Shown here: one piece after another, positions 26,938 through 33,470 of the stretch
Layout: each line of letters opens with the position of its first letter
How positions within the stretch are numbered: position 1 is the first letter of the stretch
Origin: UMGS1491 sp944380925
Lineage (GTDB): Bacteria > Bacillota > Clostridia > Oscillospirales > Acutalibacteraceae
NCBI GenBank assembly: GCA_944380925.1
Contig: CALWJD010000006.1
Coordinates: 34,126-98,125 of the forward strand
Reading direction: 5' to 3'
DNA length: 64,000 nucleotides
Made by a program: the position numbers and the translations under genes
The notes under the pieces: generated by a model
Database searches by the model: none
What the model saw: only the letters and a program-made list of their open reading frames with translations
What the model was told of the DNA's origin: nothing

Positions 26938-27786
26938 ATGAACGCTGAAATATCTAAAACCTCAGGATTTTGTATGGGAGTCGGTAATGCTGTATCTTTG
27001 GTTGAAGATTTGCTTGAAAAAAACAAAAAAGTCTGCACTTTAGGGCCGATTATACATAATCCAAAAGTTATAGAAAAATTTGCCCGCAAAGGTGTTAAAA
27101 TCATTAATAAGGCCTCCGAAAGCGATTTCGAGTCAGTGGTTGTAATACGTTCTCATGGTGTTACAAAATCTGAACTTGAATACATAAAAGAAAACAATAT
27201 CAATTTTGTTGATGGAACTTGTCGGTTCGTTAAAAAAATTCATGATATAGCTGATAAATATTCCAAAGTGGCAGAATTTTTGCTTATAGCAGGAAACAGC
27301 ATTCACCCGGAAGTAGTTGGCATCAGAAGTTATTTTTCAGGTGAAAGTTTTGTTTTTAAAAATTTAGATGAATTAAAGGAAATAGTTTCAAAAAATAGCA
27401 AATTAAAAAACAGCTCTGTTTTGGTTATTGCGCAAACTACTTATAGTACCGAAGAGTGGGGTAAATGTACCGATTTTATAAAAAGTAAGCTCCCAAATGC
27501 CAAGATTTTTAATACCATATGCCATACCACCAATTTAAGGCAACAAGAAGCAAGAGACCTTTCGAAAAAGTCTGATTTAATGATTGTTATCGGCGGAAAA
27601 CAAAGTTCTAACACTTTAAAGCTTTATAATATTTGTTCGGAAAATGCGCCGACAGTATGGATAGAAGACGCAAAGGAGCTTGAAAGTATGAATATAAAAA
27701 AATATGAGAATATAGGCATTGTGGCCGGTGCTTCAACTCCAAAAGCTGATATAGATGAGGCCTATCAAAAAATTTGTATACTGTGA
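26938..27786 (+). CDS. ispH: IspH, 4-hydroxy-3-methylbut-2-enyl diphosphate reductase
   Basis: Last step of the MEP isoprenoid pathway, an iron-sulfur enzyme giving IPP and DMAPP. The three cluster cysteines lie in SGFCMGVGNAV near residue 13, VDGTCRFVKK near residue 97 and FNTICHTTNLRQQEA near residue 193. Other family blocks are RSHGVTK and GGKQSSNTLKLYN. The 282 residues represent the enzyme alone; the S1-domain fusion found in many clostridia is absent here. The stop codon lies in the loop of the terminator at 27767, so the gene end and terminator are merged. Confidence 0.95.
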   Translation: MNAEISKTSGFCMGVGNAVSLVEDLLEKNKKVCTLGPIIHNPKVIEKFARKGVKIINKASESDFESVVVIRSHGVTKSELEYIKENNINFVDGTCRFVKKIHDIADKYSKVAEFLLIAGNSIHPEVVGIRSYFSGESFVFKNLDELKEIVSKNSKLKNSSVLVIAQTTYSTEEWGKCTDFIKSKLPNAKIFNTICHTTNLRQQEARDLSKKSDLMIVIGGKQSSNTLKLYNICSENAPTVWIEDAKELESMNIKKYENIGIVAGASTPKADIDEAYQKICIL

Positions 27787-27804
27787 TAGTATACAAATTT
27801 TTTT
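27767..27804 (+). terminator. Rho-independent terminator overlapping the ispH stop codon
   Basis: A perfect 16-base-pair stem (27767-27782 with 27788-27803) has a five-base loop GTGAT and ends in a T run. The left arm encodes the last residues of IspH, and the TGA stop begins in the loop. It closes the long pyrG-to-ispH region. Confidence 0.9.
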
Positions 27805-27837
27805 AAAATAATTTGTCATGGTATTTTAATGAAAAAA

Positions 27838-27867
27838 TTGATATTCTCTCCTAAAACATGGTAAAGT
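27838..27867 (+). promoter_or_regulatory. Candidate promoter for the double-glycine-leader peptide gene
   Basis: TTGATA (27838-27843) and TAAAGT (27862-27867) are 18 bases apart, directly upstream of the palindrome at 27869. The -10 element is weak. Placement just after the ispH terminator supports independent transcription. Confidence 0.45.
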
Positions 27868-27868
27868 A

Positions 27869-27893
27869 TATATATAATTTCAAATTATATATA
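27869..27893. promoter_or_regulatory. Perfect AT palindrome between promoter and ribosome site
   Basis: Twelve-base arms TATATATAATTT and AAATTATATATA flank a single C at 27881. It covers the likely transcription start and ends two bases before the GGTGGG ribosome site of the peptide gene at 27910. It could be an operator or a 5' RNA hairpin; nothing in the sequence decides between these. Confidence 0.55.
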
Positions 27894-27909
27894 AGGTGGG
27901 TAATTCACG

Positions 27910-28158
27910 ATGGAAAAACTCAATACCAAAGACCTAACCAATATTGTCGGCGGACTCGAAAATCATGTTGCGGGGATGTCACGAGATAGAGCTCTGGAGA
28001 TTTTATCCAAGCTTTCAGATGATGAAAGAACATATATTGATGAGTTTAATCAACCTATGAATGCCAGTGAATTTAAAAAGTATTGGCAAGAATCTAACAA
28101 CACCACTTTATTGCCTGAAAATAATAGCAACGAACAAATTAATTCAAACAACCAGTAG
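27910..28158 (+). CDS. Small protein with a double-glycine (bacteriocin-type) leader
   Basis: An 82-residue product opening MEKLNTKDLTNIVGG, which has the layout of leaders cut after Gly-Gly by C39-type ABC transporters: a short helix with hydrophobic residues at spaced positions (L4, L9, I12, V13) ending in GG. The rest (LENHVAGMSRDRALEILSKL onwards) is mostly helical and acidic, then ends in a low-complexity Asn/Gln tail, unlike a cationic pore-forming bacteriocin. It is a single-gene unit with its own promoter, palindrome and terminator. No transporter, immunity or modification gene is adjacent. It could be a secreted signal or toxin peptide, or simply a protein that resembles a leader by chance. 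Confidence 0.7.
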   Translation: MEKLNTKDLTNIVGGLENHVAGMSRDRALEILSKLSDDERTYIDEFNQPMNASEFKKYWQESNNTTLLPENNSNEQINSNNQ

Positions 28159-28160
28159 CA

Positions 28161-29357
28161 TTACTTTATTATATACAGCTTTTTTTGCGGAGGGCATAGC
28201 GGTATGCCTCCGTTTTTTGTTACCCATATCATTTCTTCTATTGACCCGCCATTTTCAATTTGTATTCTTGGTTCTATCGTATAAACTGCGTTTTCTTGCA
28301 AAAATAAGGAAGATCGTTTATGCCCTTTTGGCGAAAAACTGGTTCCCGGGCTGTGTGCCGTTTCTCCCACGGGGTGACCTGTTGCGTGGTTATAATCAGG
28401 GTAACCGCTTTCTGTTATTTTGCTTCTGACTATTTTATCTATTTCATAGCCTTTTTTAGTCGGCAAACAGTTTTTTATTCCCATATCTATGGCTGTTACA
28501 AGGGTATCAAATACTTTTTGTATATCTTCCGGAGGCCGCATTTCATTTTTTTGCAAAACGTATCCCATACGCTGTATATCGCTTGAGTATTTTTTTCCAT
28601 TTTTTAAAAATATTTTTACTCCAAAATCAAAATAAATGGTTTCTCCTCTGTGCAGTGAATAGTTTTCAGCACATGAATGCCCGCCCTTTTTTAAATTTGG
28701 CCCTATTAAAACCACAGGGCATAATTCCGGCTCCCAAGAAAACTCTTCTTTTATTATTCCAAACTTTTTAAAATAATACGGCTTTTGGCTAAAGATGTTA
28801 TGCACCAAATTTACGATTTGTTTTTCCGTCATACCTATTCTTATTTTCTTAAATGCGGTTTCTAATATCTGAAGAGCCCTTTTAGCGGCGATTTGCATAT
28901 ACTTAATATCTTCATCTGTTTTTCTATCCATAAGCGTATATATGATATTATCCGCAGACAAAAAATTAGGAACCATTTTCTTGCTTTCGCTATAATAAGA
29001 GCTTATGTTATCGCGCAAAAATTTAAATATTCCGTAGCCTAAAATATCTGTTTGAGAATCTAATTTATCCGAAAAATTAAGATAAATATTTTTTGGATAT
29101 TTTAATTTTTGCAAAACTTTAAAGACATTACCTATAAGGGAATTTTCTCCCGAATAAATAATAACATTCCCTTCAAAATTTTTTACGTTTTCATAATCTA
29201 GACTGTGTACTATAAGATATTTTTCATTGTTGCTTAAAATTGAAACAGCGGGTACAATGGTTTTACCGGTTATAAACTTTGCAAAATATGGGTCTTTGTT
29301 TTCTGCATCGTACATAATCCATACGCTATCGCTATTTAAAATTGAATCCAAATGCAT
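28161..29357 (-). CDS. M24-family metallopeptidase (Xaa-Pro aminopeptidase type)
   Basis: A 398-residue cytoplasmic enzyme with an N-terminal creatinase-like domain (residues 1-125) and a C-terminal pita-bread domain. Metal ligands can be placed at YFDFGVK, YSSDIQR, HATGHPVG, TIEPRI and GGSIEEM, so the dinuclear site looks complete. It probably trims N-terminal residues next to proline or related peptides. Its 3' end encodes the terminator of the convergent peptide gene. The start ATG 29357 follows AAAGGAG on its strand. It is transcribed divergently from the ThiT-like gene, with about 70 bases between starts. Confidence 0.88.
   Translation of the reverse strand: MHLDSILNSDSVWIMYDAENKDPYFAKFITGKTIVPAVSILSNNEKYLIVHSLDYENVKNFEGNVIIYSGENSLIGNVFKVLQKLKYPKNIYLNFSDKLDSQTDILGYGIFKFLRDNISSYYSESKKMVPNFLSADNIIYTLMDRKTDEDIKYMQIAAKRALQILETAFKKIRIGMTEKQIVNLVHNIFSQKPYYFKKFGIIKEEFSWEPELCPVVLIGPNLKKGGHSCAENYSLHRGETIYFDFGVKIFLKNGKKYSSDIQRMGYVLQKNEMRPPEDIQKVFDTLVTAIDMGIKNCLPTKKGYEIDKIVRSKITESGYPDYNHATGHPVGETAHSPGTSFSPKGHKRSSLFLQENAVYTIEPRIQIENGGSIEEMIWVTKNGGIPLCPPQKKLYIIK
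28188..28218 (+). terminator. Rho-independent terminator inside the convergent M24 gene
   Basis: CGGAGGGCATA (28188-28198) pairs with TATGCCTCCG (28203-28212) with one bulged G, followed by six T. It terminates the plus-strand peptide gene but lies within the last codons of the minus-strand peptidase. Confidence 0.8.
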
Positions 29358-29426
29358 TAAATGTTCTCCTTTTTATCTGTTTTTTAGATAAAATAATTTT
29401 ACCATATTATAAGAGAGATGTTTTAA

Positions 29427-29987
29427 ATAAAGAAAGTAAAATATTTAACTGATTTATCACTTACATTGGCCATATGCTTTATAATTAGCTTTTTCCCTAT
29501 ATTAAGGCTTCCGTTTGGTGGAGCAATAACCATAGGGAAGATGTTGCCTCTTGTTTTTTTTACGTACTTTTACGGATTAAAGTCCGGAGTGCTTGCAGGG
29601 TTTGTTTACAGCATTTTGCAAATAACTATTTTTTTTCATGTCCCGCCCGCACAGACTCCGTTTGCTTTTATATTCGCAATTTTGCTTGACTATGTAATTC
29701 CTTATGTATTTATAGGTTTTACGGAGTTTTTTAAAAAAAATGTTTTTCATAACACAAAAAAGTATTTTGTCTTAAGTATAATTTTTTCGTATTCCGTTCG
29801 TTTTTTATGTGGTTTCCTTTCGGGAATTATAATTTGGAGCGAGTATATACCAACGCAATACAATATTTGTATATATTCTTTGGTTTATAATTTAATTTAT
29901 ATTGTGCCCGAAACGCTGATAGCACTTATAGTTTGCAATATTTTACTCAATTTTTTTGTAACCAAAAATATCAATCACACCTTATAA
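29427..29987 (+). CDS. thiT: ThiT-like S component of an ECF thiamine transporter
   Basis: A hydrophobic protein of the ThiT family, which binds thiamine in the membrane and works with a shared EcfAA'T module not present here. It has about six helices and the ThiT-type sequence LPFGGAITIGKMLPLVFFTYFYG, GVLAGFVYS and FAILLDYVIPYVFIGF. A TTG at 29466 would cut into the first helix. The frame is open from 29427 and reads KKVKYLTDLSLTLA, a natural N-terminus, with AAGAGAG nine bases before an ATA codon at 29427. That start gives 186 residues, the usual ThiT size. No TPP riboswitch motif was seen upstream. Thiamine specificity is likely rather than proven. Confidence 0.82.
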   Translation: MKKVKYLTDLSLTLAICFIISFFPILRLPFGGAITIGKMLPLVFFTYFYGLKSGVLAGFVYSILQITIFFHVPPAQTPFAFIFAILLDYVIPYVFIGFTEFFKKNVFHNTKKYFVLSIIFSYSVRFLCGFLSGIIIWSEYIPTQYNICIYSLVYNLIYIVPETLIALIVCNILLNFFVTKNINHTL

Positions 29988-30028
29988 ATTAAGTTAATAG
30001 TATGCTTAATGTAAAGGGTGTGATTTTT
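29973..30028 (+). promoter_or_regulatory. Long hairpin joining the thiT stop to the amidase ribosome site
   Basis: AATCACACC (29973-29981) pairs with GGTGTGATT (30017-30025), and an inner ATTAAG/CTTAAT pairing extends it. A TTT run follows. It could terminate thiT transcription. The right arm contains the AAAGGGTGTGAT ribosome site of the amidase gene, so on read-through RNA that site would be hidden. Confidence 0.6.
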
Positions 30029-30029
30029 C

Positions 30030-30593
30030 ATGGCAATTAAAATTTTTATCGATCAAGGGCACAATCCTCAGGGCATCAATGCAGGAGCAGAAGGGTTTGG
30101 ACTGCGAGAGCAAGACGTTACATATAATGTTGGAATGTATCTTGCCGATTTACTTAGGAAAGACTCCAGATTCGAAGTAAGAACTTCCCGAAACTCACCC
30201 GATGAAGTTTTGGGAACGAGTAACTCAACCAGTTTATCCGCAAGAGTAAATGCCGCAAACAGCTGGCCTGCAAATTATTTCATAAGTATACATGCAAACG
30301 CAAACACAAATCCGGTTATAAATGGGACGGAAGTGTATGTATATCAAGAATATTCACAGTCTTATTATTTGGCCGAACGAGTTTTAAGTGCGATTGTTTC
30401 AAATGTTGGTACAAAAAATAACGGCATAAGGGTAAGGCCTTCTTTATACGTTTTAAGGAAAACCAATATGCCTGCAATTTTAATTGAGCTTGCTTATATA
30501 ACAAACGCGGCAGATGCCGAAAAACTAAAAAATAATCAATATCAGTTTGCCAAAGCTATTTATAGCGGACTACTTACTTATTTTGGATTTTGA
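30030..30593 (+). CDS. N-acetylmuramoyl-L-alanine amidase (Amidase_3 / CwlD type)
   Basis: A 187-residue zinc amidase that cleaves the bond between muramic acid and the peptide stem. The zinc ligands are visible in FIDQGHNPQG near residue 7, the Glu in GFGLREQDVTYN near residue 28, and SIHANAN near residue 91; the catalytic Glu is in ILIELAYITN near residue 155. It is a bare catalytic domain, with no signal peptide, membrane anchor or wall-binding repeats. It may therefore be exported by another route, act on internalised fragments, or be released by lysis as in phages. A terminator follows at 30610. The family call is secure; the location is not. Confidence 0.92.
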   Translation: MAIKIFIDQGHNPQGINAGAEGFGLREQDVTYNVGMYLADLLRKDSRFEVRTSRNSPDEVLGTSNSTSLSARVNAANSWPANYFISIHANANTNPVINGTEVYVYQEYSQSYYLAERVLSAIVSNVGTKNNGIRVRPSLYVLRKTNMPAILIELAYITNAADAEKLKNNQYQFAKAIYSGLLTYFGF

Positions 30594-30609
30594 AATATAA
30601 AATAAAATC

Positions 30610-30640
30610 TCTCTCGGGCTATACCGAGGGTATTTTACTT
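30610..30640 (+). terminator. Rho-independent terminator after the amidase gene
   Basis: CTCTCGG and CCGAGGG form a seven-pair stem (one G-T pair) around GCTATA, followed by TATTTTA. Confidence 0.7.
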
Positions 30641-30663
30641 ATGAAATAAGAAAAGCTAAATAC

Positions 30664-30692
30664 TTCACAATACTTAAAAATTATGTTAAAAT
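30664..30692 (+). promoter_or_regulatory. Candidate promoter for the exported protein gene
   Basis: TTCACA (30664-30669) and TAAAAT (30687-30692) are 17 bases apart, between the amidase terminator and the ribosome site at 30728. Confidence 0.45.
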
Positions 30693-30740
30693 AACAATAG
30701 AAAACAGTAGAAGTTTTAAAACTATTAAAAGAGGATTGGA

Positions 30741-31661
30741 TTAAAAACGAAGAACATTAATGCAAAAGTATGGCGCAAAAAGAATGAAAATAAGGTAGGA
30801 AAATTTCTGGCAAGCACACTTTCAATTATTTTATCTCTTAACGCCATAGCTTTAGCGCATGAGAAAAATCAAGACCAAAGTAGGCAACCACAAAAGCAAG
30901 AAATTTCAAGTAATATTAAAAAAGATAGCAAGAAACATTCCGCAAAAAACTTAGGCACCGGTTTGGCTATCGGCGGTACGGTTTGTTTGGGTATAGAACG
31001 TTTGGTCACAGGCAAATGGTTTCCCCTAATTCGTGCTTGTATTCCACATTCTCATGATAGAAATGTGTTGGTTGTAAGCAAGGATAGAGATGCCAGACGA
31101 AAGTTTACAAGAATTATGTTTGAAGGAACCGAAGGTTTGGGTTATTTTACGCGCGAATACACATATGCGCCTGAAAATAGCGCTGCGCCCCATTCGTTTC
31201 CTATAAACTATTACGTACACCCTGGTATTGATGAATTTTCGCATGCATCTCTGGATTTTGATATGCAAAATGGATACCACATTAGGACAGGAACCAGCGA
31301 AAAGTGGAAATTTGAATGTATAGTGGTTGCAGTTGATGGGGACCAAGAACAGGAGCAAGTAGAAGCAGATATACGCCGTATGATTGAGGTTGTTTGCGAA
31401 CCGAGAGGCCAGGCTCCTTGTGAGGTAATTGTTGCAGTTTGCACTGATAGAAACAATATAACAAATGAAGATCTATTTTTTGCCTCTATTAGTAACTCCA
31501 TAGGACACTTAGAGCAAGATTATCTTAGGGCGAATCGTGGATTGGGTCCTGAAAAAAATAGTCAATTTTTGCAGAGTTGTACCCTCAACTCATCCAGAGC
31601 TTTTCAGTTGAATATGGCAACAATGATTAATGAGAATTATGTAAAGACATTTGGTAATTAA
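30741..31661 (+). CDS. Exported protein of unknown function with a possible degenerate G-domain fold
   Basis: I do not recognise a named family. The open frame runs from 30729. From TTA 30741 it reads a classic signal peptide: a basic start (KTKNINAKVWRKK), a hydrophobic core FLASTLSIILSLNAIALA and a polar mature region. AAGAGGA lies six bases upstream of that TTA, so initiation may be non-standard. The first conventional start in frame (TTG 30963) would remove the signal. After a basic linker and a short hydrophobic segment, the last 190 residues alternate strands and helices (VLVVSKD, IVVAVDGD, EVIVAVCTDRNN). The spacing resembles Arf/Ras-type GTPases by eye, but no GxxxxGK[ST] P-loop or NKxD is present. 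The frame and export signal are well supported; the fold is speculative. Confidence 0.65.
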   Translation, partial: LKTKNINAKVWRKKNENKVGKFLASTLSIILSLNAIALAHEKNQDQSRQPQKQEISSNIKKDSKKHSAKNLGTGLAIGGTVCLGIERLVTGKWFPLIRACIPHSHDRNVLVVSKDRDARRKFTRIMFEGTEGLGYFTREYTYAPENSAAPHSFPINYYVHPGIDEFSHASLDFDMQNGYHIRTGTSEKWKFECIVVAVDGDQEQEQVEADIRRMIEVVCEPRGQAPCEVIVAVCTDRNNITNEDLFFASISNSIGHLEQDYLRANRGLGPEKNSQFLQSCTLNSSRAFQLNMATMINENYVKTFGN

Positions 31662-31870
31662 TCGAATTTCTATCTATTTAATTAACATTATACTTTACAT
31701 GATAGGCCATACGTATTACTAATTTTAAATATCTCCTTTTGATGTAAATTTTAGTAGTTTTTTAATTGACCATTATTGTTTTACATCAGAAGGATCTTTT
31801 ATCTTGTTTTTACGTCTTTTAAATTTAAATTATTATGTAGCCAAAAAACCTCCGCGCGTTTTTCTGCATA
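31662..31870. other. AT-rich intergenic region with an inverted repeat
   Basis: No gene is visible. A 15-base inverted repeat with one mismatch (31734-31748, TCCTTTTGATGTAAA; 31780-31794, TTTACATCAGAAGGA) could form a hairpin with a 31-base loop or be a mobile-element scar. Confidence 0.45.
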
Positions 31871-31910
31871 AAAAAAGCACTGCCGACTTATTTTGTAAGC
31901 AGCTGTGCCG
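31871..31910 (-). terminator. Terminator for the minus-strand DUF975 gene
   Basis: On the minus strand an imperfect GC-containing stem (31877-31908, GCAC ends) is followed by seven T. It directly follows the stop at 31916 and may also serve the opposite strand, which has a T run at 31912. Confidence 0.65.
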
Positions 31911-31915
31911 GTTTT

Positions 31916-32545
31916 TTAGTTTTCTTCTGGAATTACATTTTCCTCCGAGATTACATTTTCCGATGTTAATTCTTTAAGTTTTAGGTAATAATTTGCTTTT
32001 GAAGTTTCTATATAAGGTCCAACATAAATTACAGCTATTCCGAAAGTAATCATTACAAGCAAGTTCCAAAGTATAAACGATAAATCAAAAACAAATAAAT
32101 CCCACTTGTGCCCGTCCATCATTTTTTCACTTTTTTTCATGGCATCTAGCGCTTTTATTTCAGGATTTTCTGCCATAATATAATGTGCCATAGCGTAGGA
32201 ATACGCCTTTATAATACCGGGTACAATTAAAAGCAGTGACCAAAGAAACACGTAAAGCCCACTCCAAAAAGTAAGTAAAACCGATTGTGTCCAGCATTTT
32301 TTAAATCCAAATCCAAGCGTATCAAATTCGGGTTTTTTATCATCTGTTACAAGATCAAGATATGTACGAGATAATGAAATTCTTAGCGGAGCACCCGCAA
32401 CATAAGTTAAAATAATAGTCAATATAAAGGAATTCACAAGCGTTCCGATAAAAGCGCAATTCGATATCAAATTCATTAAAAATAGGATAAATACACTGCC
32501 ACTGATTTGTTTTTTGGATAACAATTTTATTTCTTTTCTTGGCAT
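31916..32545 (-). CDS. DUF975-family membrane protein
   Basis: A 209-residue integral membrane protein of the DUF975 family, whose function is unknown. Typical blocks are PLRISLSRTYLDL, the central FGFKKCW, and the helix IVPGIIKAYSYAMAHYIMAENPEI with KALDAMKKSEKMMDGHK. A second family member lies immediately upstream on the same strand (32673-33401) and matches through all these blocks, so they are tandem duplicates. The acidic repeat at the C-terminus (SEENVIPEEN) is peculiar to this copy. Start ATG 32545 follows AAGGAG on its strand. Confidence 0.88.
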   Translation of the reverse strand: MPRKEIKLLSKKQISGSVFILFLMNLISNCAFIGTLVNSFILTIILTYVAGAPLRISLSRTYLDLVTDDKKPEFDTLGFGFKKCWTQSVLLTFWSGLYVFLWSLLLIVPGIIKAYSYAMAHYIMAENPEIKALDAMKKSEKMMDGHKWDLFVFDLSFILWNLLVMITFGIAVIYVGPYIETSKANYYLKLKELTSENVISEENVIPEEN

Positions 32546-32613
32546 GTTTATCAGCTCCTTAAATATAAATTTTATAGTATTATATCATAGATTATTTTTA
32601 ATAAGCAACAAAT

Positions 32614-32654
32614 TTGGCACAGTCGCATCCGAACACTGAGCAACCGTGCCATTT
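32614..32654 (-). terminator. Hairpin after the upstream DUF975 gene
   Basis: On the minus strand TGGCACGGTTGC and GCGACTGTGCCA form a stem just past the stop at 32673. The trailing AATTTGTTG is only moderately T-rich, so termination may be partial, allowing read-through into the second copy. Confidence 0.55.
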
Positions 32655-32672
32655 TTATATCAACAAATTAAT

Positions 32673-33401
32673 TTATGCTACCACTTCAGAATCCTTTGAC
32701 TTTATATTTAAATAAAAGTTTGTTTTTGCAGCTTCCATATAAGGTCCAACATAAATCATTGCTAATCCGAAAGTAATTGCCACAAGCAAATACCAGAAGA
32801 AAAACGATAAATCCAAAACAAAAAGTTCAAATTTGTGTCCATCCATTAGTTTTCTGCTCTTGGTAATAGCATCTAAGGCACTTATTTCAGGATTTTCTGC
32901 CATGATGTAGTTTGCCATTGCATAAGAATAGCTTTTGATAATTCCGGGTATAATTAAAAGCAATGTCCAAAGTCCTATAAACAAACCGGAAAGAAATTTA
33001 AGTAGAACTGATCTTAACCAGCATTTTTTAAAGCCGAACCCCAGCATACTAAACACAGGCTTACTATCGTTTGATGCAAGCTCGAGGTATGTATGCGAAA
33101 GGGAAATTCTAAGAGGCGAACCAATCGCATAATCTAAAAGCGTAACAATAAGGCTGGAACCAACCATCATTCCAAAAAAAGAATATAAAGTGTTGTAATA
33201 ATCAGCTGAAAAGGCTCCCATCTTGCTGGTAAACATTAAAGAGTTCATGTAATTCTTTAAGATACCGGAAGAATTTAAAAATGCACTTTGAAAGCTACTG
33301 TACCATATAAATACATTAGCTATCAATCCAAATAGGAACAAAATAAATACATTGCCACTGATTTGCTGTTTTGCCGAGAATTTTAGTTCTTTTCTTGACA
33401 T
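32673..33401 (-). CDS. DUF975-family membrane protein, larger paralog
   Basis: A 242-residue DUF975 protein, longer than its neighbour by an insertion of about 35 residues after the first helix (around SAFLNSSGILKNYMNSLMFT). Shared blocks include SPLRISLSHTYLEL-like residues, LGFGFKKCW, LLIIPGIIKSYSYAMANYIMAENPEI and LDAITKSRKLMDGHK. ATG 33401 is preferred over the ATG six bases upstream, which abuts the AAAGGGGTGG ribosome site. The role is unknown. The PGIIKxYSYAMxxYI-AENPEI segment is the strongest family mark. Confidence 0.88.
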   Translation of the reverse strand: MSRKELKFSAKQQISGNVFILFLFGLIANVFIWYSSFQSAFLNSSGILKNYMNSLMFTSKMGAFSADYYNTLYSFFGMMVGSSLIVTLLDYAIGSPLRISLSHTYLELASNDSKPVFSMLGFGFKKCWLRSVLLKFLSGLFIGLWTLLLIIPGIIKSYSYAMANYIMAENPEISALDAITKSRKLMDGHKFELFVLDLSFFFWYLLVAITFGLAMIYVGPYMEAAKTNFYLNIKSKDSEVVA

Positions 33402-33470
33402 ACACATCCACCCCTTTAAATTATAATGGATCTATAAACAACGCCATTATACAAAAATAAATATTAGATG

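Noticed and set aside
29358..29426. Possible TPP riboswitch upstream of the ThiT-like gene
   Set aside because: The gap to the divergent M24 gene is only about 70 bases and lacks the conserved CTGAGA and ACCTGA-type elements.
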